From positions 1-64,000 of the forward strand of contig JACQYF010000146.1 in NCBI GenBank assembly GCA_016208315.1: a stretch of 64,000 nt of DNA, in the 5' to 3' direction. The notes under the pieces are model-generated. The model saw only the letters and a program-made list of their open reading frames with translations. It did not search any database and was not told the origin of the DNA. Both the position numbers and the translations under genes were made by a program. Shown in pieces: positions 17,762-25,874 of the stretch (positions within the stretch are counted from its first letter, which is position 1; each line of letters begins with the position of its first letter). The stretch is from Chloroflexota bacterium (lineage in GTDB: Bacteria > Chloroflexota > Anaerolineae > UBA4142).

Positions 17762-17918
17762 GGTCGTACCTTCTGGGATTCCAAATTTCGCGGCGGAGTA
17801 TACAAATCTTTGCATCAAAAGTCAATTAGCGGACGGTCCGAATTTTGGCTTTTGAATGACTGGTTGTATACTGACCGGCGAAACCGAACACGATGGAGTC
17901 ATAGGAGTGAAACGCACA

Positions 17919-18491
17919 ATGTTCCGGGCTAGTCTGTTTTTGCTCGCCGTCCTGGTCGCCGCTTGCGCCCCCGCTACGCCGACCCCACTCGTAACGCCAA
18001 CGCAGCCCTTGCCGCCAACTGCCACGCCGACGGCGAATTTTAGAGCCACCGAGCAAGTCATCCTCTCGCACGTCTTTGGAACCTTGACCGCCGCCGCCCC
18101 CACGCGCGTCTCGCCGCCTCCCGAATCGCCGGCCGCGACCCCGCGTGTAACCACTGCGCCGGCCCGGGCAACGGTGAGACCGGCTAACACTGTGCCGCCT
18201 CCACCGAGTGGTCCCCAGCCCACGGCCGATCCGTATCTCCCCCAGATTCCAAAGGGGAAAGGAGGCGTGGTCGTCGCCAACTATGTCGGCGGCCGCGATA
18301 CCACCTTTACGATCAACGGCAAGGCCTACATCGTCCCCTCGAACGGCAAACAGCTTATCATCCTCGATCCGGGAGTATACACGTTCTCGGTTCAGATCAT
18401 CGGCGTGAGCGGCGGCGCGTGGTCTGACTCGATGGCGATCAGCGCGGACCAGTACCGGACCTACAACGTAACGGGCAACCCCAATCAGTAA
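17919..18491 (+). CDS. Hypothetical lipoprotein
   Basis: MFRASLFLLAVLVAACAPATPTP lipobox; a GTG at 17907 behind AGGAG is an alternative start. Confidence 0.7.
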   Translation: MFRASLFLLAVLVAACAPATPTPLVTPTQPLPPTATPTANFRATEQVILSHVFGTLTAAAPTRVSPPPESPAATPRVTTAPARATVRPANTVPPPPSGPQPTADPYLPQIPKGKGGVVVANYVGGRDTTFTINGKAYIVPSNGKQLIILDPGVYTFSVQIIGVSGGAWSDSMAISADQYRTYNVTGNPNQ

Positions 18492-18494
18492 ACT

Positions 18495-18511
18495 CGCCAC
18501 CAATGGTGGCG
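18495..18511. terminator. Hairpin CGCCACC-aat-GGTGGCG after the lipoprotein gene
   Basis: Perfect 7 bp stem, 3 nt loop just past the stop; no strong U tract. Confidence 0.4.
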
Positions 18512-18529
18512 CGTAAACAGTAAACAGTA

Positions 18530-18637
18530 GTTTGACAATGTCACATTCGATTTCCGTAGGCGCAGTGCCTTGTGCCTGCCCGTGCAGGGCGACCACAAGG
18601 GTACGCCCCTACGAAGGAATCTGACATTGTCAAAGTA
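18530..18637. repeat. Nested inverted repeat: TTTGACAATGTCA/TCTGACATTGTCAAA around a gtaggcgc...gcccctac element
   Basis: Arms at 18531-18543 and 18620-18634; inner gtaggcgcagtgccttgtgcctgcccgtgcagggcgaccacaagggtacgcccctac. Confidence 0.75.
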
Positions 18638-18689
18638 GTCAGTAGCCAGATTTCCGATTGTCCGATTGTCCGATTGCCGGATTGACCGA

Positions 18690-20204
18690 TCACACCGGTA
18701 TGCGCCCATAGACACCCGTCAATTCCGCCAGCCGCGTGGCGATGTCGCCCCTCAGTTGCCCCGGCAAGAGCCGCCAACACCAGTTCGGCGCGCCGATCGT
18801 GCTCGGCGTATTCATCCGCGCCCAGTGCCCCAAACTCAACACATCCTGCGCGGTCGTTATCGCGGTATCGGCGACCGAAGACCAACCCAACCGGATCAAG
18901 TCCCACGCAATATCCGAGCCATCGCTGCGTAAGTAGCGCCGCGCATTATCGCGTTCCTGTTCAGTCGAGGTCACCTGGTACCAGCCGGCCGCGGTATCGT
19001 TGTCGTGCGTGCCGGTATAGACGACGAAATCGCGGCGAAAGTTATGAGGGAGAAAAGGGTCGCTTGAGCCATCGCTAAACGCGAAACTCAACACCTTCAT
19101 GCCTGGGAAGCCGAACTCGGCTTGGAGCGCGTCCACCCCCGCGCGCGACTCGGGCGTGAAATCGCCCAGGTCTTCGGCGATGATCGAAACGTCGCCCAGC
19201 GCGGCGGCAACCGCGTGGAACAAGTCTGCGCCCGGTCCGTACAGCCAGCGCCCTTTAACCGCCGTCTTTTCCCCGGCCGGCACCTCCCAGTAATTGTAGA
19301 AACCGCGAAAGTGATCAATGCGGACAACGTCCGCTTGCGTCAAGGCCATGCGAAACCGCGCCAACCACCAGTCATAGCCGTCTTGCTTCAACACATCCCA
19401 GCGATAAATCGGATGTCCCCACAGTTGCCCGGTCTTGGAAAAGTAATCCGGCGGTACGCCCGAGACGACCGTCGGCTCAAGGTCCTCGTCAAAGTGAAAT
19501 AGCCCCGCGTTCGCCCACACATCGGAACTGTCGTCCGCAACGTAGAGCGGAATATCGCCGATTATGCGGATGCCGCGCGCGTTCGCATAACGCTTGACGG
19601 CCAGACACTGCTCAAAGAACTGCCACTGCCGATATTTGTGCTTTTCGATTTCGTCCGCCAACGCTTGGCGCGCGCGCGCCAACGCCGCGGGTTGGCGGCG
19701 CGCAAACTCCGGTTCCCAGTCATGCCACGGATGCAGTTGGTGCGCTTCTTTCAACGCCATAAAGAGCGCGAAATCGTCCAGCCACGCGGACTGCTCGCGG
19801 CAAAAACGCTCGAACGACGCGCGCTGATCGCCGGAAGGTTGAGCGCGAAAGCCGGCGAAGGCGCGGTCGAGCAGTTCGCTTTTGTAAGGAATTACCCGCC
19901 CAAAGTCAACGCAATCGGCGGGGAAGGCGGGGACGTTTTGCAGGTCGGTTGTCGAAAGATGTCCGGCCGCGACCAGTTTCTCGGGCGAGATGAGCATTGG
20001 ATTGCCGGCAAATGCGGAGAGACCCTGATAGGGCGAATCGCCATAGCCGGTGGGACTGAGCGGCAAGACTTGCCAATAGGTCTGTCGCGCGCTCGCGAGG
20101 AAATCAACAAAGCGATACGCGGCATCCCCCAAATCGCCAATGCCGAAGGGGCCGGGGAGCGAGGTCGGGTGCAGCAAGATCCCACTGCGGCGCGGAAATT
20201 TCAT
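18690..20204 (-). CDS. malQ: 4-alpha-glucanotransferase (amylomaltase)
   Basis: RRSGILLHPTSLPGPFGIGDLG, GYGDSPYQGLSAFAGNP, RIDHFRGF, IIAEDLG motifs. Confidence 0.95.
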   Translation of the reverse strand: MKFPRRSGILLHPTSLPGPFGIGDLGDAAYRFVDFLASARQTYWQVLPLSPTGYGDSPYQGLSAFAGNPMLISPEKLVAAGHLSTTDLQNVPAFPADCVDFGRVIPYKSELLDRAFAGFRAQPSGDQRASFERFCREQSAWLDDFALFMALKEAHQLHPWHDWEPEFARRQPAALARARQALADEIEKHKYRQWQFFEQCLAVKRYANARGIRIIGDIPLYVADDSSDVWANAGLFHFDEDLEPTVVSGVPPDYFSKTGQLWGHPIYRWDVLKQDGYDWWLARFRMALTQADVVRIDHFRGFYNYWEVPAGEKTAVKGRWLYGPGADLFHAVAAALGDVSIIAEDLGDFTPESRAGVDALQAEFGFPGMKVLSFAFSDGSSDPFLPHNFRRDFVVYTGTHDNDTAAGWYQVTSTEQERDNARRYLRSDGSDIAWDLIRLGWSSVADTAITTAQDVLSLGHWARMNTPSTIGAPNWCWRLLPGQLRGDIATRLAELTGVYGRIPV

Positions 20205-20294
20205 CCTGGAATCCTCCGTGGTCTGTGTCTTCGATCGCGATTCTATCATAGATTCAGGCGCGGAGAAAGCGGGCAGGTTGTCAGTGGGCAGGTT

Positions 20295-20391
20295 GTCATT
20301 GCGAGCGTACTTTGCGAAGCAATCTTCCTCTTCGCATCAGGGTAACAGGACGATGGTGAAGATTGCTTCGCACAAACCGCTCGCAATGACA
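20295..20391. repeat. Dispersed palindromic element gtcattgcgagcg...cgctcgcaatgac (copy 1)
   Basis: Terminal inverted repeat with internal tttgcgaagcaatcttc / gaagattgcttcgca. Confidence 0.85.
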
Positions 20392-20453
20392 AGGCGCTGA
20401 AGTCGGTAACGCGGCTGTCCGCGCCCCGTTTAACTCTATACGAGACAACGAAA

Positions 20454-20864
20454 ATGGACTGGCCTTTATCACAAGACGCAACCGTTCTCTTGTCAGCAGT
20501 TCTCTTGCTACTGGGCAGCATCCTCCTCATCGCGCTCGTGCTCATCGTCTGGGCCGTCTGGGCGATTCGCCGGATTGACCTGCCGCCCGGCGCGGACTAT
20601 ATCACCGCGCTGCGTGCGACGCCGCTGGTTGTCGTCATCATTCTTGATCTGCTCGACGCAAGTCTGGACATTTTCTCCGCGCCAATCACGTGGTTCCTGC
20701 TTGGACGCCTCGGCCTCGCGCCGCTGCGCGGGGTTGCCGTTATCGAAGGCCTCATCCCCTTGACGAATTTTATCCCACTGATGACAATCTCCTGGCTCTA
20801 TGCGCGTTTCATTGCCACCGAGGACAACCCCTTTCCAGTTGAGAGATTGCGGCTGCATCGTTGA
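20454..20864 (+). CDS. Small membrane protein
   Basis: Hydrophobic segments (LLGSILLIALVLIVWAVWAI, APITWFLLGRLG); no family recognised. Confidence 0.55.
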   Translation: MDWPLSQDATVLLSAVLLLLGSILLIALVLIVWAVWAIRRIDLPPGADYITALRATPLVVVIILDLLDASLDIFSAPITWFLLGRLGLAPLRGVAVIEGLIPLTNFIPLMTISWLYARFIATEDNPFPVERLRLHR

Positions 20865-20894
20865 AATTCGTTGAGGCCGAACCCACTCAGATTG

Positions 20895-20903
20895 TGCTAT
20901 AAT
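20895..20903 (+). promoter_or_regulatory. Extended -10 (TGcTATAAT) immediately 5' of ATG 20911
   Basis: gtgcTATAATcagcgtcATG. Confidence 0.5.
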
Positions 20904-20910
20904 CAGCGTC

Positions 20911-22758
20911 ATGCAAAATCGTTGGCAAGAATTCAGACGCTGGTTTGACGAGCGCCGCGCGAACGTTCAGGATTCCACCCGAAACATCCGCCGCGCGTTC
21001 GGTCTCGTTTGGCGCGCACATCCACCCTCCGCGATGGCGATGGCCGGCTGCACCGTCGTCGGCGCGTTCCTGCCGGCCGGGCAGGCCTGGGTCGGCAAGC
21101 TGATCGTGGACGCGGTGGTGAACGCGATTAACACGCGCACCCCTCCGGAAGCTGGATTGCAGGTAGTCCTCCCGCTGCTCGTGGCGGAATTTGTTCTGCT
21201 GCTGCTCCAAGCCGTGAACAACCAAGCGCGCACGCTCGCCGAGCATATCCTGCACGCGCAGATGAACCTGGCGATCAACACGCGCATCATCCGTAAGGCG
21301 CTCGAACTTGATCTCACCCATTTCGAAAACCCCGACTATTACGACAAGCTTCAGAACGCGCGGCGCGAGGCCGATTGGCGCGGGCTGCAGATCGCGAACG
21401 GGAGTTTCTTTCTCGTCCAGAATGTTCTGACGTTACTCTCGTTCGGCGCGCTCTTGTTTCGCTTTAGCCCGCTGCTGGCGCTCATCCTCTTTCTCGCGAC
21501 GATCCCCGCGTTTATCGCGCAGAGCCGCTATGCCGAGTTGACCTTTCGCGTGCTCTCGTGGCGCGCGCCGGAAGCGCGGCAGCTCAACTATCTCGAACAC
21601 CTGCTCACCGACTATGATGCGGTCAAAGAGATCAAGTTGTTCGGTTTGGGCGAGCCGCTGCTCGCGCGCTATGCCAAGCTCTTTTGGAAATTCCTGCAAG
21701 AAGACCAAGCGATTGCGCGCGGGCGCAGTCTGGCTTCCGTCGGTTGGGGCCTGATCGCCACGTTTTCCTATTACGGGTCGTACGCGTGGATCGTGTGGCG
21801 CGCGGTCGGCGGCGCGATCACGCTGGGCGATATGACGCTCTATCTCGGCATTTTCCGCAGCAGCCAATCCACATTCGAATCCATCTTTTACGGCTTGAGC
21901 GAGCTGTACGAGAACGGGTTGTTCATGAGCAACCTGTTTAAATTCCTCGAACTCGAGCCGCAGATGCCGGTAGCCCTTCATCCCGTGTCCATGCCGAGCA
22001 AGATTCGGCGCGGCATCGAGTTTCGAAATGTTTCGTTCAAGTATTCTAATCAAGAAACCTGGGCGCTGCGCGACGTGAATCTCACGATTCGGCCCGGCGA
22101 AAAGATCGCGCTGGTCGGTCCGAACGGCGCGGGCAAGACGACGCTGATCAAGCTGCTGACGCGTTTGTACGATCCGACCGTGGGACAGGTCTTGCTCGAC
22201 GGCGTGGACTTGAGGGAGTATGATTTGCGCGAGTTGCGCCAGAGCATCGGCGTGATCTTTCAGGATTTCGTCCGCTACCATCTGACCGCCGCGGAAAACG
22301 TTGGTTTCGGACAAATCGAACGACTGGACGACCGGGCGCGCATCGTCAACTCGGCGGAAAAGAGCGGCGCGCACAATCTCATCACCTCGTTGCCGGAGGG
22401 ATATGAGACGACGCTGGGGCGATGGTTTTGGAAGGGCCGCGATCTGTCGGGCGGTGAGTGGCAAAAGATCGCGCTGGCGCGCGCGTTCATGCGCGATTGC
22501 GAGGTCCTCGTGCTCGACGAGCCAACTGCCGCGCTCGACGCCGAGAACGAGATGCGCGTCTTTCAGCAATTTCGCGAACTGACGAACGACAAGACCGCCG
22601 TCCTCATTAGCCATCGCTTTTCGACCGTGCGGATGGCAGATCGAATCTTTGTGATCGAAGACGGACACGTGAGCGAGCAGGGGACGCACGGGGAACTGTT
22701 GGAAGTCGGTGGAACGTACGCGCGCCTGTTCAATCTCCAAGCCGAGTCGTATCGGTAG
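20911..22758 (+). CDS. ABC transporter, fused permease-ATPase (exporter type)
   Basis: VGPNGAGKTTLIKLL Walker A, LSGGEWQKIALARA signature, VLVLDEPTAALD Walker B, TM region at N-terminus. Confidence 0.92.
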   Translation: MQNRWQEFRRWFDERRANVQDSTRNIRRAFGLVWRAHPPSAMAMAGCTVVGAFLPAGQAWVGKLIVDAVVNAINTRTPPEAGLQVVLPLLVAEFVLLLLQAVNNQARTLAEHILHAQMNLAINTRIIRKALELDLTHFENPDYYDKLQNARREADWRGLQIANGSFFLVQNVLTLLSFGALLFRFSPLLALILFLATIPAFIAQSRYAELTFRVLSWRAPEARQLNYLEHLLTDYDAVKEIKLFGLGEPLLARYAKLFWKFLQEDQAIARGRSLASVGWGLIATFSYYGSYAWIVWRAVGGAITLGDMTLYLGIFRSSQSTFESIFYGLSELYENGLFMSNLFKFLELEPQMPVALHPVSMPSKIRRGIEFRNVSFKYSNQETWALRDVNLTIRPGEKIALVGPNGAGKTTLIKLLTRLYDPTVGQVLLDGVDLREYDLRELRQSIGVIFQDFVRYHLTAAENVGFGQIERLDDRARIVNSAEKSGAHNLITSLPEGYETTLGRWFWKGRDLSGGEWQKIALARAFMRDCEVLVLDEPTAALDAENEMRVFQQFRELTNDKTAVLISHRFSTVRMADRIFVIEDGHVSEQGTHGELLEVGGTYARLFNLQAESYR

Positions 22759-22808
22759 TCAATTAGTCAATTAGTCAATTAGTCGAGTAGTCAATCAGTC
22801 AATTAGGC
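22756..22808. repeat. Tandem (aattagtc)n tract
   Basis: tagtcaattagtcaattagtcaattagtcgagtagtcaatcagtcaatta; same unit as 16616-16683. Confidence 0.8.
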
Positions 22809-22848
22809 GACCAGGAACTATAGGGTCTTGGCAAAGCCGCGGGTGTTT

Positions 22849-22949
22849 GTCATTGCGAGCGGTTTTTGCGAAGCAATCTTCCTCTTTGCATCGGCGTTTA
22901 ATGACATTGAGGAAGATTGCTTCGGGCAAAAACCGCCCTCGCAATGACA
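22849..22949. repeat. Dispersed palindromic element gtcattgcgag...ctcgcaatgac (copy 2)
   Basis: gtcattgcgagcggtttttgcgaagcaatcttcc ... ggaagattgcttcgggcaaaaaccgccctcgcaatgac. Confidence 0.88.
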
Positions 22950-22963
22950 TGTGGAGATCTTAC

Positions 22964-23470
22964 ATGACCGACACACTAATCTATGGCCCCGGACGCACTG
23001 CAATCAAACTGCAAATCAATGGACAAGAGTATTTGCTCGATGTCCTCCCGATCCAAACCCTAGCCGAGATTCTGCGTAATCAACTCGGGTTGACCGGCAC
23101 GAAAGTTGTCTGCGGGATGGGCGACTGCGGCGCATGTACCGTGCTGCTCGACGGCAAGCCGGTGTACGCGTGCCTGCAACTCGCGATAGACTGCCAGGGG
23201 CGCGCGATCACGACGATTGAAGGACTGGCGCGCGACGGCGAACTGCATCCGGTGCAGCAAGCGTTCATCGCCGAAGATGCTTTTCAATGCGGCTATTGTA
23301 CATCGGGGCAGGTGTTGACGCTGGTCGCGTTCCTCGCAGACCATCCCGACGCGGACGCCGGCGCGATCCGCCAAGCCGTCGCGGGCAACCTCTGCCGCTG
23401 CGGCGCGTACCCCAAGATTGTGAGAGCGGGGCTGCGCGCGAGGCAGTTAACATTTAACAGTAAACAGTAA
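22964..23470 (+). CDS. Molybdenum hydroxylase [2Fe-2S] subunit
   Basis: VVCGMGDCGACTVLLDGKPVYAC and QCGYCTSGQ...GNLCRCGAYPKI. Confidence 0.93.
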   Translation: MTDTLIYGPGRTAIKLQINGQEYLLDVLPIQTLAEILRNQLGLTGTKVVCGMGDCGACTVLLDGKPVYACLQLAIDCQGRAITTIEGLARDGELHPVQQAFIAEDAFQCGYCTSGQVLTLVAFLADHPDADAGAIRQAVAGNLCRCGAYPKIVRAGLRARQLTFNSKQ

Positions 23471-23541
23471 CCAGTGGACACTGAACACTGGATACTGAAT
23501 ACTGAAAACTGTTGACTGCTGACTGTTAACTGTTCACTGGG
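23446..23541. repeat. Stutter palindrome, unit ~ aacagta/tactgtt
   Basis: taacagtaaacagtaaccagtggacactgaacactgg...gaaaactgttgactgctgactgttaactgttcactg; also encodes the last residues of the 22964 CDS. Confidence 0.85.
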
Positions 23542-23549
23542 GTTGAACA

Positions 23550-25874
23550 ATGGCCAAACTCATCCGAACTCGCATTGACATCGAAGGACGCATCAGCGAA
23601 GAGCTGGCGCTGGTGGAAGAGCCGCGCACGACGGCGTGGGACGTGGAAGAGGAGCTGAACGTCGTCGGCAAGCCAATTCCGCGCATTGATGGCGATCAAC
23701 GCGTGAGCGGTGGGGCGCGCTTCCCGTCTGACATCCAGTTGCCCGGCATGTTGCACGCGAAATTTCTCCGCAGCCCGCATCCCCACGCACGCGTGCTGCG
23801 CGTCGACACGTCGCGCGCGGAGAAATTGCCGGGAGTGCGCGCGGTTATCAGTCGCAACAACGCGCCGACCACGGAGTGGCGAAATAGCCAGCCGATATTT
23901 GGCGATAGCGTGCGCTATGCCGGCGATGAGGTCGCGGCGGTCGCGGCGGACAATATCGCCATTGCACGGCAGGCGGTCAAACTGATTCAAGTGCAGTACG
24001 AGCCGCTGACGTTCGTCCTCGATCCCGAAGCGGCTCTGCGCCCCGATGCGGTGAAACTTTATCCTAATGGCAATCTGCTCGACGGCAAACCGGACGAATA
24101 TGCCAGGGGCGATGTCGAGAAGGCGTTCAAGCAAGCCGATGTGATCGTGGAAGGCGTGTTCGAGACGCCAACCCAAATGCACAACTCGCTCGAAACCCAC
24201 GGCTCGGTAGTCACCTGGGAAGGCGACCAACTCACGATTTACGACTCGACCCAATACATACATGGCGTGCGCGACCGCGTCGCCGATTGGTTCGGGTTAC
24301 CCAAGAACAAGGTGCGCGTCATCAAGCAGTTTATGGGCGGCGGCTTTGGCAGCAAGGGCAGCGCGGGCAAATACACAGTCGTCGCCGCGCTGCTGGCGAA
24401 ACGCACGGGCCGCCCGGTTCGCCTATTCCTCGACCGCACCGAAGAGAATCTCGCCGCAGGCCATCGTTCCTTGTCGCGGCAGTATCTCAAAATCGGCGCG
24501 AAACGTGATGGCACGCTGGTCGCGATGGAATTGACGGGCTACCAACCGCTTGGCGCGTACGCGTCGTGGGGCGCGTCGGTGGGCGGACCGATGCGCGAAT
24601 TGTACGACTGCAAGAACGTGAGGACGCGCGAGTACCTGGCCCTCACCAATGCCGGATCATTCGCGCCGTTTCGCGCGCCGGGGTACGTGGAAGGCATGTT
24701 CGCGCTCGAGGTGTTGATGGACGAGTTGGCGGTCAAACTGCAAGTGGATCCGCTCGAACTGCGAATCAAGAATTATGCGCGCCGCGCGCCGATCAGCAAA
24801 TTGCCGTTTTCGTCCAACGGCTTGCTTGACGCGTATCAGGAAGGCGCGCGTGCCATCGGTTGGGAGCGGCGCGGCACGGTAGGGTACGGTCGCCGTACCG
24901 TACCTGGCGGGCCGATTCGCCGCGGGATCGGGATGGCAAGCCAGATTTGGAGCGGCGCGGGCGGGCCGCCGTCCTATGCCCAGGTCAAAATCCATCCCGA
25001 CGCCAGCGTAACGGTGATAACGGGGACTCAGGACATCGGCACGGGCACGAAGACGATTCTCGCGCAAATTGCCGCCGAGGAACTGGGCCTACCGTTAAAG
25101 AGCATTCGCGTCGAAATCGGCGATACGCAGTGGGGCCTGTACTCCCAGATTTCTGCCGGCAGCATGACCGCTGCATCGGTCGGCCCCGCGGTACGCGAAG
25201 CCGCGGCGGATGCCAAAGCGCAACTGCTCAAGGTCGCATCCCAGTTCTTGAGGGTCAGACGCAAAGGTCTGACGCTGCGCGACGGAATCCTGCGCGGCGA
25301 AAAGCGCGGCAAGCCGGTGGAGACGCCGCTCGCCGACGTGATGGGCGAACTGGGCGACGTGATGATCGTGGGTCACGGTTCGCGCGCGCCGAATCCGTCG
25401 AACGTCGAGATTCACACGTTTGGCGCGCAATTTGCCGAGATCGAGGTGGACGTCGAAACGGGCGTCGTGCGCGTCGTCAAGATCGTCGCGTCGCACGACG
25501 TAGGACGCGTACTCAATCCGCTCACGCTGTCGAGCCAAATCGAGGGCGGGGTGATCCAGGGGTTGGGGTTCGCGCTGATGGAGCAGCAACTGACGGATGC
25601 GAACACGGGCGCGGTAGTGAATCCGAATCTGGAGGGTTACCGCATTCCGACGATGCTCGACATTCCAGAGATCGAGGTGCGAATGATTGACCGCGCCGAC
25701 GTTCGGATCAACAACCTCGGTGCGAAAGGCGCGGGCGAGCCGCCGATCATCCCGACCGCGCCTGCGATTGTGAATGCGGTGCGCGATGCCATCGGCATCT
25801 CGTTTCACCAACTACCGCTCACGCCCGACCGCGTGCTCGATGCGCTCGAGAAGGCAGAGAAAAATGCCATTTGA
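23550..25874 (+). CDS. Xanthine dehydrogenase-family molybdopterin-binding subunit
   Basis: GKPIPRIDGDQRVSGGARFPSDI; QFMGGGFGSKG; FRAPGYVEGMFALE; GAKGAGEPPIIPTAPAIVNAV. Confidence 0.93.
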   Translation: MAKLIRTRIDIEGRISEELALVEEPRTTAWDVEEELNVVGKPIPRIDGDQRVSGGARFPSDIQLPGMLHAKFLRSPHPHARVLRVDTSRAEKLPGVRAVISRNNAPTTEWRNSQPIFGDSVRYAGDEVAAVAADNIAIARQAVKLIQVQYEPLTFVLDPEAALRPDAVKLYPNGNLLDGKPDEYARGDVEKAFKQADVIVEGVFETPTQMHNSLETHGSVVTWEGDQLTIYDSTQYIHGVRDRVADWFGLPKNKVRVIKQFMGGGFGSKGSAGKYTVVAALLAKRTGRPVRLFLDRTEENLAAGHRSLSRQYLKIGAKRDGTLVAMELTGYQPLGAYASWGASVGGPMRELYDCKNVRTREYLALTNAGSFAPFRAPGYVEGMFALEVLMDELAVKLQVDPLELRIKNYARRAPISKLPFSSNGLLDAYQEGARAIGWERRGTVGYGRRTVPGGPIRRGIGMASQIWSGAGGPPSYAQVKIHPDASVTVITGTQDIGTGTKTILAQIAAEELGLPLKSIRVEIGDTQWGLYSQISAGSMTAASVGPAVREAAADAKAQLLKVASQFLRVRRKGLTLRDGILRGEKRGKPVETPLADVMGELGDVMIVGHGSRAPNPSNVEIHTFGAQFAEIEVDVETGVVRVVKIVASHDVGRVLNPLTLSSQIEGGVIQGLGFALMEQQLTDANTGAVVNPNLEGYRIPTMLDIPEIEVRMIDRADVRINNLGAKGAGEPPIIPTAPAIVNAVRDAIGISFHQLPLTPDRVLDALEKAEKNAI
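24879..24905. repeat. In-frame palindrome GGTACGG-tcg-CCGTACC inside the Mo subunit CDS
   Basis: gtagggtacggtcgccgtaccgtacc encoding TVGYGRRTVP. Confidence 0.65.
25254..25273. repeat. In-frame hairpin GTCAGAC-gcaaag-GTCTGAC inside the Mo subunit CDS
   Basis: Perfect 7 bp stem read directly; encodes RVRRKGLT region. Confidence 0.55.

Noticed and set aside
20140-20400. Short ORFs such as 20140..20400, 20296..20481, 22818..23003 with LRAYFAKQSSS/VRSNLHHR-type peptides
   Set aside because: They translate the gtcattgcgagcg palindromic element; no evidence of real genes.
22847-22963. 5' extension of the [2Fe-2S] subunit ORF (MSLRAVFAKQSSS...)
   Set aside because: The extension is the palindromic element; conserved protein starts at MTDTLIYGPGRTAIKLQ (22964).
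23446-23541. Tandem aacagta units considered as a CRISPR array (also at 35896, 51176, 54490)
   Set aside because: Units are 6-9 nt, contiguous and degenerate with no unique spacers, and form inverted repeats; no cas genes in the window.
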